Positions 33,959-47,849 are shown, counted from the first letter of the stretch. The stretch: DNA of 64,000 nucleotides from Nereocystis luetkeana (GCA_031213475.1 JARUPZ010000012.1:5280949-5344948), one strand, 5' to 3'. Numbers and translations are program-made. Notes: generated by a model from the sequence alone, not told the origin.

Positions 33959-36900
33959 CCATCCCATTCATTATCTTCGCACATTTTCTTCTCTCTCTCC
34001 TTCCAACTCGTAACTCAGATCCGGGGTCACATAGCAGGCTCTTCTCCCCCCTTCCCGCTACGGTACGTGCCTTCATTTTTTATCGCGAGAGGATTTCAGC
34101 CTTTTCTTCCCTCGTCGACTCGCATCGAATTGTGCCTACCCACGCTGCAAGGCGCTCTCAACAATTGAATCCCTTTTTTTATTTTTGCAAATAAAGTCAA
34201 AGTCCGACCCTCCTAGGGCTCGAACCCAGGACTCAAACAAGTAGAATTCGAGGTTAACCACTTGAACCACCGGGGCGACCGGCTCTTATATAGGTTTTTG
34301 TGTGTACCGTAGGTCCTATTTAATTTGGTCCCCCGTAACAGCTATTTGTCGTTGCTGATAACCGTGCTGTTTTCCCTGCCGTCACCGCTGCCCTCTCTTT
34401 GCTGGTGCTACATATTCATTCCTGAAGTTCATGATGCTACGTGTTTATGTATTTTGTAGGAATGTACTGTAGTATCAAGATATCTTCGGTACGGCCTCAT
34501 AATACCTGTACCCGAGATCTCGGTAAGGTTCGGTACCAACTTATACCTGTACCCGAGGCATTGGTAAGTTCGGTATGCCCACCCTAAAATACCCCGGGTT
34601 CAGGTATACCCTGGACAAAAATACCGGGGTTACCGATATTTGTTCGGTACGGCCTCCATACCGGTACCCGAGACTTCGGTAAGTTCGGTATTGTGTTGAT
34701 ACCGGTACCCGACACTTCGATGAGTTCGGTATTTTCTCGATACCGGTACCCGACACTACGGTAAGTTTGGTACTTTTTCAATACCGGTACCCAACACTTC
34801 AGGATGGTCGACGCTTTTTCAATACCGGTCCCGGACAATTCGGTAAGTTGGGTACGCCCACCCAAATAAACCTCGGGTACCAATATTCGTTCGGTACGGC
34901 CTCGCTACCGATACCCGACACTCCGGTCAGTTCTGCACTTTTTCGAAGCCGGTACCCGATATTTTTGTGAGTTTGGTACTTTTTCGATACCGGTACCCGA
35001 CACTCGGGTATGCTCGGTATATTCTCGATACCGGTACCCCGACACTTCGGTAAGTGCGCCAACAAGAATACCTCGGGTAACGGTATACCCGACTGAACAT
35101 CCCCTTGCAGTATTTGTGTACCGATAAATGGATCAAAATAGGTATACTCGAACCTATTTTTAGCTTTTTCCCTTCGATGTATTTTCAAGGAGCTGAGGGA
35201 ACAGTTAGTCCTTCGCCTGCGCGTGCAGAAACGAGTTTTCCAATGCAGTAGGCTTTGTTTGCTTGCACGGCCCGGCCCGTCTTAGAGCTGTGACGGCAAT
35301 AGCAGCTTTTGTGTATTACGCGGCGTGGACCGTGGAACAGCAGCGGGGACACCCAGACAGTCGGAGTCGACCTGCTCTGGTCTTGCTTCTCGTTTCCTCG
35401 TCTTTTGGTAGTTAGATAGCATCACGGCTCCTTCTACAGAGCATGTCATGCGGGGACCCATGGCGCAATGGCAACGCGTCAGATTCCAGTCCTGAAGATT
35501 GGGAGTTCGAATCTCCCTGGGTTCACCTTTTATCTTTTGGGCTGTTTGTTGGTCATCGCGTTTTTCATTCCTTCCAAGCTGGCTCGTTCAAATTCTCCTC
35601 ACGTCCTCGGTTTCGTGACTCGTAGCGCTGTAGACTGTGCGTTCTGCGGTCTGCCGGTATTGATCCCTCGATGAAAGAATATCATACGGAGACCCATGGC
35701 GCAATGGTAACTCATCAGGTTTCGATCCCCTTGACATATTCCCTCGTCATATTCCAGCCCTCCTACTGGTTCATCGTCTTGGTTGCCCGACGAGTGCAGC
35801 CCCGCCGCCCCGCCCCCTTCCCGGCATTGTCTGTCCCAAGCGTTCGATCGCTCGGTTCAAGCATGTCATGCGGTGGACCCATGGCGCAATGGCAACGCGT
35901 CAGATTCCAGTCCTAAAGATTGGGAGTTCGTATCTCCCTGGGTTCATCTTTTTATCTTGTTGACTGCTTTTTTGTCATCTCGCTTTTAATCCGTTCCAGG
36001 ACTCGAAGTCCTCGGTTTCGAGATTTTGACGTTCCAGATTATGCGTTCTGCGGTCTGCCGATGGCCATCCCTCGACAAAGCATACCGTATACGTACGAAG
36101 CTTTCTGCTTTCTTGCCGAACTTTTTTTTTTCGCCGGATTTTAATCTTTTTCTTTCCAAGAACAGGAAAAACAGGGGGGAAAAAATCCAAAGCAACGGTA
36201 CGTATAAAGCATTCCAGTCTGTGGGAAAAAATAAATGGAAAATCTGGAAATGAAGAAAAAAGCTCGAAAAAAATATTTAGTACGGAAAATATAGGAGTTT
36301 AGGACAAAAGTCGTTCGTTGACGACGGCTCCAAGGCTCATTCATGATAACACACGCGGCCCCTCGGACATTTTTCGATGCTGATTTCTTCTCGACTATGT
36401 ATGGGGAAGGTGCAAACAAACGCCGAGCGATGATGTGTCTTTGGACTTTGGACATACCACGATTGTTCATGCATATCGCCGAGATCTTTCCAAATAAGCC
36501 CCCCTTTTCGTTGTTCGTCCCCCCGTCCCCCTGCTTATGAAAAGCTCGGCTCGGAAAATTCGTCCCAAGGGTGTGTGTTATCTTACCACCGGTGTGATAT
36601 GGTATGTTTTCTTATCACCCGTGTGATACGGTGTGTTAAGGTTATCACCCGTTTGATACGGTGTGTTATTTTATCACCCGTGTGATACGGTGTGTTACTC
36701 ACTCGTGTGATACGGTATGTTATTCGCCTGTGTGATAACGGTTTCATGCGGAGGGAGACCCATGGCGCGACATCTGAACCCATCAAATTCCGATCCCCTC
36801 GTCAGATTCCCGTCAATTTTCGACCCCCTCTCCCTCCTCCGCAGATTCCATCCCCACCCGGGGTTCATGGGTTTGGCTACCCCCCGCCCCAGTCCCTTGT

Positions 36901-39900
36901 CCCCTGTCCCCTGTCCCCCCCCCCGGCACTATCTGTCCCACAATTGTTGCTCGTTCTCTTGAAGTCTTCGAGTGTTTCGGTTCAGTGACTCTCGTTGTGA
37001 ATGCGTAGTCTGTCAAGTAGGATCGTGCGTCAACCAACCACCACGCGTTGGACCCATGGCGCAATGGCAACGCGTCAGATTCCAGTCCTGAAGATTGGGA
37101 GTTCGAATCTCCCTGGGTTCATCTTTTTTGTCTTTTTTTCGTCTTTTTTTTCCCCCTTCCCTCCGTTCGCGCACAACCCCATCTCAGCCAGCCCAGTCCA
37201 GTGCTTGATGCAGCCAGTCCTCTAGTTCAAGTGCTTGTGGGAAAATCCTCGGTCCCGGGGCTGTAGGCGTTGTATGAATATCTATTTTGCTCTTCCTTTC
37301 CAAATGTGTTTTTTTAATATACCAGGTATAATATACCAGGCATTGCTCTGTGCTTTCTTAACTTTCGCCCAGAGTTGTGCCTGTTGCGGTAATCATGAAG
37401 CCCAATTTTGCTACCGTACGAAAGCCCAGTTATGCTACTTCAATGCCCAAAAAGTCCAAGGTGGATGCTATTTCAATGCCCCCAAAGCCCCAAGGATGCC
37501 ACTTGAATGCCGAATAAGCCCATTTATGCTACTGCTGTACCTGGTATGCTCTTTAAAGAAACGCGCACACAATTATGCTGAATGCTATATATATATGCCG
37601 GCAAAATGTGTGTAAGCCTGCGTTTAGGTGGCGCTCATTGCATGCACTCTCTCCGATGATCGCCCTTACCCCCTACTAGGCCTGACTGTTTTTTTGCACC
37701 TCGCTACGTGTCCTCTGTTGGGAGATGTACGTCTCCCACGTGTTGATACAATGCTACAAGCAGTGTACAGCTTTTCCTTGCCCCTCCAGATGCTCGGCAA
37801 GCATTCCTTTTCGAAGAGGAATAGCAAGCAGTAACGCCTTCACAAAAACAGAGGGGAAACGGGGGTACCACGACCCCTCTCGTCAAAAAGTGCCCGGCAA
37901 GAAACTCAACCATGGCACATCCGGGGGAGTAAGAAATCCGGCGTGTATCGTAGCGGATGTGCTATTAATACGCGGTTTTCACGTTTTTAAAACGTTTCAG
38001 GCACGCCGGTTGAGTGGTTCAAACTCACAAAAAATACGAGAACGAAAACAGTGGTTTCGGTCGGGTTTGCCACCTACGCAACCTGTATTGCCATCTCACG
38101 CCGAGGGGAGCAGCATTTGATTTTCAATACGAGTAACACCGGTTGGTGCGGGGCACGATGTCAGACATTTCGTTCAAACAGATTATCTACATACATATCG
38201 GCGCTCTAATACTATCCTAATATTACCGCGATCAGGCACCAATCGGTGCGCTCTTCGGCGAGTCGGGGGGGCGTGCCGAGCCCAATGCGCCACCAAACAA
38301 ATCAAGGCCTAAGTCTGGGTGGGCCAGGGGGGATGAGGGGGAAAACGCCTTCCTTGCGACGCCGGCCATGTAGAGCATGCACGAAAACTATACTGGTATA
38401 CGAATTGTGCCACGCTCACGTCTCCTGAGTGTGTCGTATATCGTCACCCTCGGCTGTGGTAAATATTTCGTCTCTCGAATTATGTTCGCCGTTGTGTCGT
38501 AGTCCTGTGAACGTGTCAATCGAGCATTGTTTTTTGTACTACTGAGGTACTTGAGTGGATACGTAACTGGTATAACTGCACCTTTTGTTTTTTTTTCAAT
38601 TATTTTTGTACATAGGTGCACGATTTGTTTTTTGTCACCCCGGTAGTCTGCGCCCTACCCTCGTCTAAGGCCCGTCCACTTTTTCGCTTCAGCAACAACA
38701 AAGCTCGTGTTACATTGATGTTCCAAGCGAAAAAGGGGACGCTACTTTTGTCTATAGTAGTAGTGTGTGCTTCTGTCTTGGTACTCGTACGTATAACTCA
38801 AGCAAGTGCTGAGTGGACGGTAATGCTTTGCCAACCTGATTTTCGAGACAATTCGGAACTTATTCGGATTAGCTCCGAATTATGCTTCCGAATATGGCCG
38901 CGCTCCAGATGGCGAATAGCCCGAACCGGTCGTAATGCAGGAACCTTATACATATTGTGCGTTTGTTGTTTGGTACTCTTCTTTTGTGCGGAGCACAATT
39001 GTCAGCTGGAAAAACATGGCCGCTTGTGTCGATACTCAGGCTGCTTCCTGCGGTTCGATTTCGAGCTTCAGAAATTGTATTATTCCACCCCAAAAATGAA
39101 AGCGTCTGCTTATGCAGTCCGAATATGCAAAATCCGACGGGAAGTTTTTTCGATTTGAGAATGTGATGGCCCAAGTCGTAAGATTTGCCCCGATGTGATA
39201 ATCCGACGGCCCAAGTCGCCAGATTTTGGCCCTAAATCCGACGACTTGGCCCATCAGATTATCAAATCAAGAATGGCACGGTCTCTAAATTCAAGATGTT
39301 ATCCACAACGGCCAGCAGCAGCAGAACGAGCGATGAGTTGGATGGCGTCACAGCTGCATAGCGACGTTGCTCCGCGCTCGACGCGCAGTTCGCGGATGGC
39401 GCGTCTTTCCGTGGCCAGACTATCGTCGGCGGGCGCGGGCTCGGGCCTAGAGACCAAGGGAAGCGCACTCGGCGCGCGCCTCTCCGTGGATACGTACTCG
39501 TAGATACAGCAGCAGCAGTCAGTCACATTGTGAAATACAACATACCAAGACAGGTTGACTTTACGTAGCGCAGGCTCGGACGCTTGGGTCCTACGCGCAG
39601 TGCAGCGCACTCGGCGCGTCTCTTGGCGGCGCCAGACCACAACAACAGCAGTTGGTCTCGGCGTAGTTGGTCTCGGCGCAGTTGGTCTCGGCGTAGTTGG
39701 TCTCGGCGCAGTTGGTCTCGGCGTTTTGCTCGAATCTCTGCACGCACAAGAAGCCCGATTTTTCCGCATACTGGTGGGAAGTCTGTTTCGATTTGCGAAC
39801 TTCGCAGCTGAAAACGCGATCGGGTCAACATCTGGAGCTCAAAATCTGAGCCGCGTAAGAAACAGTCTCACCTTTACAGCACTCTACTGCACGTCGGTCG

Positions 39901-42900
39901 CACGCATTCGTCAGAGTTTTTTTTTCGGGGATATAGGCGCGGGAGAATGAAAATCGTCGAAACAGAAGCAAGAGGTCTCAAGGAACACCCTCCAAAAAAT
40001 CGGATGAAAGCTGCCACACCTCTGAGAGGTAGGTAATTATCTAGATTGTAGATAATCTGTGTCCTAACCTGCCGCCATGAGGATCTGTAGCAGTACAGAT
40101 CAGTACGGATCCGACCCAGGAAACTTGCCCCCAGATCATACCGGTTATACGGGTCCCACCCGGCGACATGAGCTAGATCATGCAGATCATACAGATTGTA
40201 CACATCAGGAAGATATTTGCCCTGAACTATCTACTGTAGACCAAAAAGCGGGAAAGCGATGACATGCCCGAGGTGGGGAAAAATAAATAAATGTATACCT
40301 GGTATACATATGGAAAATGGAGGCTCGCGACGCCATGCTTCCTGCTCGGGGTGCCGCCACAAGGCGCCCGTCTCGGTTGCCGACACTTTTACTAGAAGGC
40401 GTTTTCGCCCTTGCATTTTTTGGATGGGCTCAAGCAACCCTCCAACCCCGAGTATGATATGGGTGTGTTGCAGCAACAACAACGCAATCGCATGTGTTTA
40501 TATCAACAATGCAGCCGTATCGCACTCACTCGTGCGTAGAGTCGTTGCTTGATGCAGAGACTCGTTTGGTCGCAGAGTTCGGGCGTGCAGGCAGGTTGGG
40601 CAACGGCGGCTTGCTTGCCCCTATCGCGCTGCTGTGGCAAGGCCAACGGGTGATCACTTTGCTCAGAGCCTTTGGGGTTGCTGCTGGCGCTGCTGCTGCT
40701 GCTGCTGCTGCTACCTTTTGGGGAATCGAGACAGTACTACAGTGCATGCACTATACGATAGGCAGTGTGCTGACTGCGTGGTTCGGTCACGTTGAACACA
40801 ACATGTCTAGGTGGATGTACTCCTCCAATCGAGTTCGAGGTCCGGCGAAAGAATTTTCCTCGGACTTTCTTCCAGGGGGGGACACAAAATAGTTTCCGTG
40901 TTCCGTCTGAAAAACGCCAGCAGGGTAAGCCCCTCCACTATTCACCAGTCGAAAAAATGGTTTTGAATGTTTTTTTTTCTCATGGTAATTTTTCGTTCAT
41001 GATTCAACATATTTTTGGCGAGGGCCAGGGTTTTGCGGGAGGATTTTCCCCAGAGAACTCGTGGCGCATCGCAGTGGGCCGAAATGTATGTTTCTGTTTT
41101 ATTAATAGATGCACCTGATATCATCTTCACCCACCCCTCTCCCCTCCCCTTGTTGACCGCCAACTTTCGTACGTGGTCGGTTTGTCCAACTCATGAACGC
41201 CTCGAAAAATTGATTCAGATCTAACACGTTGTTGGTCAGTGACGAATCACAGGCCTTCCTGTCTCCCCCCACGTCGCGTGTGCCGCCTCTCGGGGGGGTT
41301 CCAGGAGGTTTTGGACACGCTTGAGGCGGGCCTCAAGAAACTTGGGATATGTTCAGCGCGGATTGACGGCGCGACCCCTCAGGTTAGAAAAAAACATTGG
41401 CGAGACGACGGCACCCTATTCGCATTGCGTGCGGTTATCTCGCTGTTGTTGCTGCTGCTGTTGGTAAGGATGGTTGTTGTTGCTGCTATGAAGTTGTGTT
41501 GTTGTCTTTGTTGCTGTAGTCGCTCGTCGTTGTGTGTTTGCTGTTGTCGGTCTCTTCCTCCTTTTCTTTTCTTTTTTAATCCATCGAAAGATATGTTTCC
41601 CCTCGAAACGTAAATAACTTCTGTGCACATATCATGCAACTAGATACGTTTCGTGGGAGCGCCGGGTGCCACTCGAGAAAATTGCGAACGGATGTGGCGG
41701 GTCGATCGCCTGGCAAACCAACCTTGACCTTCCAGTCGGCTCTCTCTATATATCACGCTTCTTCCGCGGCCGGGTCAAGCTTGGCGGCCGACCTCCCACG
41801 CGTTCCGCTCAGGCCTGCCCTCCTTCGCTACTCCCCAGGCCGAAGCTACAGCAGTAGCTTTTCTATCGAGCGAAGCGGCTTGCTCAATCTACACGCCCAC
41901 CTGAAGTATTCAGTACGGCATGCCTTACCAGGGCATTCCTTTTTCGCCTGAAGTATACAGCACGGCATGCCTTACCAGGGCATTCCTTTTTAGGATATGC
42001 CTTAACAGGACATGCTTCAGCCCATTTGGGACCCCGAGATAGCCACGGAAACAGTGCTTGGTGACTTTTAATGCTCCCAACCGCCTACGAGTGGGTGAGT
42101 GAGTGAGTGAGCGAGCACCCAGCGGTACTGAGGGGGTTATGTTGAGCTCGTGCCGTGCGACTCCTTTTGCGTTGTAACTGAAGATACCAATTTGTGTCAC
42201 CCAATTCAAGCGGTGGCTGTTTTTGCGCGCAATCGTCACAGTTTTTGCCGCCAATTTTCCCCACTCCGAAGTCCCAGAAAGGTTAACAGGGCATGCCTTA
42301 CTTCTGGATGTGGGTGAGGCCGCGGGGTTCTGCGCCGTCTGACTGACGGCTATTAGTTTTCGGGGAGAAAAAAAAGAAACGTTGATGTGCTTCCTTTCAC
42401 CAACGCACACAGTTGACGACAGCTTACAAATTGACACACATGGGGACGGACAGATCATCTACAGATAGGTCATCTCGATCCTAACCTGCCGATGTGACTA
42501 TTTTGTGCAGGATCTGTATAGTACTGACCCAGGCCAGGAAATCATGCCCTACACGTAGATCATGCAGATTGCACGGCTCCCACCCGGCAACAGCAGCTGG
42601 ATCATACAAATCATACAGATCATCTTCCCTGAAAGATCTAGATCATGATCTGTAGATGATCTGCCCAAAGGGGCGCAAATATCCACCGGCACGAGTTCCT
42701 AGCTACAGCCAGAGCTATATACGTACCCTATGTCTTGGTGCTCTCCTATCCCCTCCATTTCATCGCGTTCCTTGAATGCGCATGCGCCGCTCGCTCCCTC
42801 TCCGACCCTGTGTCGAGTGCACTCCGCGCTAGGGTTAAGTCACTGTAAGTTGGGCTGAGACAGCAATGACGAATGGGAGAATTTTCGGACGCACGACGCG

Positions 42901-45900
42901 ATATGCTAGGCGCTAAGAAAGTTTGGGCGAGACGAACCGACCCCAGTCCAGTGGCCTCAATTGGACAGTACAAGTACGGGTAGGACCACCCGCACGGGGC
43001 AGGAGGCCTCATCTGATCCAATGCTCACTTAAACGGTCGGCGTGCGCGCGCAGAAGGATACTACATAAAAATGTCGCAGCAGTATTCTGCGCCTGCAGTT
43101 GCTCATTTGTAAAGTAAGGACTGGATCATATCCCCTGCGTGTCATCGCGTCCTCTGAATGCGTATGCGCCGCTCGCTCTCCCTCGGATCTGTCCGTCGCC
43201 GGGTATGTATTTTTTCGTCGCGCGGCCAACAGGCCAATCGACAGCCGATAGTGGACCGCTTCCAGGAGGACAGGTCGCTGTCGGTGATCCTCCTCGCGAT
43301 CACGGCGGCCGGAGTGGGGATCACGCTGACGGCCGCCTCCTACGCGGTGTTTGCCGAGCTGTACTGGACGCCGGGCGCCATGGCGCAGGCCGAAGACCGA
43401 ATCCACAGGTACTGCGGGTGTCGTTGCACGCGCTGCCACTGTTGATAATTATTGCGTCCCTCTTGCACCAAAGGTATTACAGTAGTTACACCCCCCCCCC
43501 CCCCCCTCCCCTTACGCATATTACATAAAACCATCCTACTGTAGCAAGCAGTACGTACGGACTCGTATTTGGTTATTTTTTCAGTTTGTTCACGCTTACG
43601 TACAGAGAAAGCTCGCCCATACGTATGAAACAAGTATATACACCACAGCCGTAGCGCTGCAGCTTAGAGTTCGCCGTGCACAGTAGTACCCTTCCCTACC
43701 ATGGCGATATCGCTGTCGTTGTCGAGCCGCCGCGGCTACGGTAAATAGAAGGGTTTTGCACTTTTTGGAGGCCGAGCATTCCTCACCGACGGCGTGCGGC
43801 TCCTCAACCATTGTAACTGAGGAGTTTATATATGTACCCTCTACCACTTCCCTTGGGCCCAGTGTATGTGCATTTTACAGTATCACGACAGCATTTGTTA
43901 GAAGCTTTTCCCTTAAGGGCAGCTTTCCCTTTGTTTTTGTTTTATAATCAAAAAGTCAGTTTTTTTGGGGGTGAAATAGTGAGAGTTCCTCAAGCGAAGA
44001 TCCTACATATCACTACTACAGGGAACCATAGTAAATATGACCAAATATTGTCAATAAAAATAGGGGGATGAATAGATTTTTTGTGTGTAACCTAGGTCCT
44101 ATTTACTATGGTCCCCCCTGAATAGTATAGGCGTCAAACCTCCGGCCTGCCCTTCAAGCACAGCAAGTAGCGAGCGACACACAGCGGCAAGGTGGCGCTG
44201 AACATCGATTTTCGCACGCTGCCAACCGTAAAAACAAAATTGTTTCGATGCTTCGACAATACACCTTTCTTGACGCAGCCGAAGCGGTTTCGAATGACGC
44301 GAGTTGACAATGTGGCGAATATGCACTTTTCTCAACACAGCCGAAGCGGTCTCAAACCAAATGACGCGAGCTAGCAACGTGGCCGCGGTTCTCGTGTCAT
44401 GGGCCGCCGTTCGTCCAGGATTGGGCAGAAGGCGAAACGGGTGCTGATCCAGTACCTGGTTGGAAGGGGCACCATGGACGACGGGATTATCTCCGGGATA
44501 CATCGCAAGCAAACCACGCTCAAGTCCACCGTGGGTGAGCCGGCGATCGAGCGACCGAGAAATCGATCGAACGTGGACGACAGACAGAGCGTTGTCCGGG
44601 CCTTTCGACTCCCGACCCCCCCCCCCCCCCCCGCCCCCCCCCCGCCTCGCGCGCGCTTTGTTTCCGATACCCCGGTCGCCAGCAAAAGCAGAGCGTAACG
44701 GTATTCCTAGCTCGAATACCACAAAGAGGGAAGTCCGTCCGGTACATAATGAACAGTGGGGGGGGGGGGGGGGGCATATTGGATGCAGTGCTTTTATTTG
44801 AGGAAATTACGTGAAACCCACACTTTGAGGACGGTGCAGTTGACTGGGATTTTTTTGACAAGCAGATTCATCCGCTGCCGTGTCGAGGAGGTGCTGCACG
44901 CAGCGGAAGCCGCCGAACCGGTAGCGATCGAGAGGCAAACGCGAGGGGGGGGGGGGGGGGGGGGGGGGGTCGCCGGAAGAAGTAAGGGGACGCGAAGCCG
45001 GACGAAAAAGCCACCGGGCCAGAAAAAAAAAACGCGGGATCAACACCTGATCCGGTTGAAAAGAATATCACTCAGCCCTTTTGTTTGCCCTTGCTCTCCA
45101 GTTTAGAAAAAACGAAAAAGCAGAAACGCGTTCCGTTTATGATTTTGCATTGGCATAAGATGATCGCGCGGTCTGCTCCAAACCGTCACCGTGTAACACA
45201 CGGGTGATCAAATAACACACACTCCGGGACGATTTTTCCGAACCGATTTCCTACTATTAATAAACAGGGAGGGGGGGGGGGGGGGGGGGGGGGGGCACAC
45301 GAAAAAACCAGAACAGTGGTGGCTTGGGAGATATCTCGTCGAGAGAGAATTTTCCGAAGAGAACTTTTCCGTAGACGCGCCACCCCTCGGCGTTCGCACT
45401 CCCGTCGTTGTCGAGCGAAAATGAGCTTGATTGTTCGTCCCAAGGGAGCGGGTGTTGTCTTACCACACGCGTGATACGGTGGTGTGCCGTCCGGCGATCG
45501 ATGCGTTATCCCTCAGCAACGCCCGAAAACACCCCCCCTCGTCTTCCCTCTCCCTCTTTCTCCTCCTCTTTCCTTCCTTGCGCCCCCCCCCCCCCTTCGT
45601 GTCGAAAGGGATGCGTGACCAATGGTCAAATGACTAAGGCGAACAACAAATGAGTACGCCTGCCCCCCCCCCCCCCCCCCGCCCCGTTTCCCTTCTTAGA
45701 AGACGCAGCTCACCATTCACGCCACTCGCCAGACACCTCACGGCGCTCCGCGCTCGGTGCAAGCAATGTCTGCCTGGTCGGTGAAAACCCGACATGCTCC
45801 GTCCCGGCATTGTAGGGATGCAAGGGTCTATGGTCATACGACTACGGCCATGAATGAGATCGAGTACATCTCTCCTATCGAGTACACACCCCCCCTCTCC

Positions 45901-47806
45901 CCCTGTATTGTATACATGGTATTTACATTTTTATATACAGATGTATAGGTTGGGTTGGCGTCTGTTGGCGACGCCGCTGTATAACACGCCTCTCGCTGCG
46001 TGAGCTATTACGGAGGCCCATAGTATTTTTAAGCCCAGCGGATTTACATTTTTTGGGATATTTCCGGAATTGTTTTTTTTTTTAGGACATTTTTTTACCT
46101 CATTTTTTCGACGAAGCTATCGGCGTCTGGACTAAGTTTCGTGTATACCGCGACACACAGGAGAGCTACAAAGCAGCAGTTAGTATCGACGGAAAGCTGA
46201 GGACTGCAGCTTTCCAACGAGGCTACTTATAGCCGAAAATATGATGTTGCGGATGCGCCAGAGGTAGGAAAAGAGGGTAAGGGTGCCGATCTTTAGACGC
46301 ACGTATCTCATGAACGATCAGGATTCGCGCAAAACGTACAGCACAATTATGCGGCCCGTACTCCAAGCTTTCCAAAGATGCTTAATACGCAAAATTCCGA
46401 GGTGATCTCCGGTCTACCTATTTCCCCCCGTTGAAAATAGGAATGTTTTCACTGCCTATTTTTATCATCTCCCCTCTCGTCTTCAACCATATACCTACGG
46501 CTACAAGTACTATCGTAGGAAAGCTGAAATCCTCGGCTTTCCGCCGGTTTCAACTGCGAGTATATCGTGTGTCTCTGTGGGTCTGTGCGGCTGCTGACAT
46601 ATTCACATGCAAATATTTTCCTGAAGAATATTATGGAAAAAATTGCCCTCGAAAACGATAATTCTGAATTTAAAAAGCCCATACGTGGGCCTGAATACTA
46701 TGGGCCTCCGTAATAGACAACCAGTGTACTTTTTTGTTGTTGCGGTCATCACGGCTGGCGGTCAGGTTAGATCATTTTTGTGCTGGGAAAACCTTAACTC
46801 CGCACAAGGGGGATGATCGTATCACGTAGTGTGTGTATGGTAAGGCACCCACGAGGCAGTTGCATAGTAAACTCCTTGCTGTCTCTCGATGTGGCCACAC
46901 CAGAAAAAATCATTTCATTGACGCTGTCATCCACATGCAAGGAAATCCGCCTCAAACGCGGTTCTAGGATGTAGCTCACCCTTTATGCGACCCGCCCAAC
47001 ACCTCACGGCGCTTCGCGCTTGGTGCAAGAAATGTCTGCCTGGTCGGGGAAAACCCGACGTGCTCCGTCCCGGCATTGTAGGGATGCGAGAGTCCATGGT
47101 CATACGACTACGGCCATGCATGATAATGAATACACCCCTCCTCCCCCCCACGTCACGCGCGTCACCTCCCGTATTCCTCTATCTTCCTCGCTACTTTGCT
47201 GCAAGGCCTCAATCGAGACGCGGGGGGGTACAGCAACGTTCCTGGTCGGGAGCACCGCCTCCAGAGCCCTGGGAACACTCCCAGCCCCCAGAAACGGAAG
47301 GTGTGTTTGGTCTTCTGCTGTTCAGCGTGCGGTAGTACACTATTGTGGTTACGGCGCGCAGGTGAAAGGAATGCTGTTCCCGATCCACCCCCCTGTCAAT
47401 TTGAAGCCTCTGCCGATGCTGCCCAGAGCGCCGTACACACGCCCCTGAAGCGCTCGTAGCCGTCTCGCGTTATCTGATTTGTTCCGCTTTTTCGGCCCCG
47501 CGCGCAATGGCCCGTCATCTTCCTCTTTCCTTCCCTCCCTTCCCCCGCCCTCCCCCCCCTTCACCTCCCCTCCCCCTTCCCTTCTCCGGGCCTTGGCAAT
47601 GCCGCCTAGGTCCACTATAGCCAATATAGAAATGCCGCTTCTAAGCCGTCACAGTGCAAGCTGGAGTTTATGTCCGCGGCGCCCATGAATCACGCCGGGT
47701 CGACGACGGCGGTGGGGGGGGCGGGGGCGGCCGTTACTGGCGCGACCGCCCCAAGCGCAAAAGCGGAGCAAATAGTGGGTTCGGCGATGGCGACAGCAAC
47801 AGCTAA

Positions 47807-47849
<43 letters not shown>

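Larger units (their letters stand above)
31605..41304 (+). other. Intron 11 (9.7 kb), host of tRNA-Trp copies and many repeats
   Basis: This is the largest intron, directly after motif IV. Contents in order: degenerate piggyBac-like MITE (31719-31850), (GACCC)n array (32289-32455), fold-back fragment (33238-33480), SINE inside a MITE (33873-34338), GGTACCCG minisatellite (34500-35065), tRNA-Trp copies and relics (35454-37121), fold-back family with 28-bp arrays (36400-36740), an unassigned stretch 37122-39640, a 15-bp tandem repeat (39640-39725) and a GATC-rich element (40027-40250). Confidence 0.75.
41383..43232 (+). other. Intron 12 (1.85 kb)
   Basis: It holds a tandem duplication of about 55 bp (ACGGCATGCCTTACCAGGGC, 41895-42005) and a GATC-rich element with clear inverted ends (42446-42667). 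Two separated blocks with shared words lie near 42740-43020 and 43110-43200. No exon is seen. Confidence 0.7.
44535..47205 (+). other. Intron 14 (2.7 kb)
   Basis: It is crowded with repeats: four poly-C/poly-G runs (44617-44641, 44758-44774, 44946-44970, 45270-45295), a fold-back element with both ends (45185-45490), C-tailed repeats (45603-45680, 45702-45905, 46813-47150) and a 706-bp TA-flanked element (46008-46713). Confidence 0.8.

Noticed and set aside
34195..34284. A free-standing tRNA gene on the minus strand
   Set aside because: A and B boxes are present, but the acceptor and anticodon stems do not pair properly, and it is the head of a SINE with a poly(A) tail.
36571..36740. CRISPR-like array (28-bp repeats)
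   Set aside because: Repeats are adjacent without unique spacers, diverged, and in a eukaryotic intron. It is a terminal array of a fold-back element.
38616..39158. 180-codon frame within intron 11
   Set aside because: No homology, atypical composition and repeat words on the other strand. It is consistent with chance.
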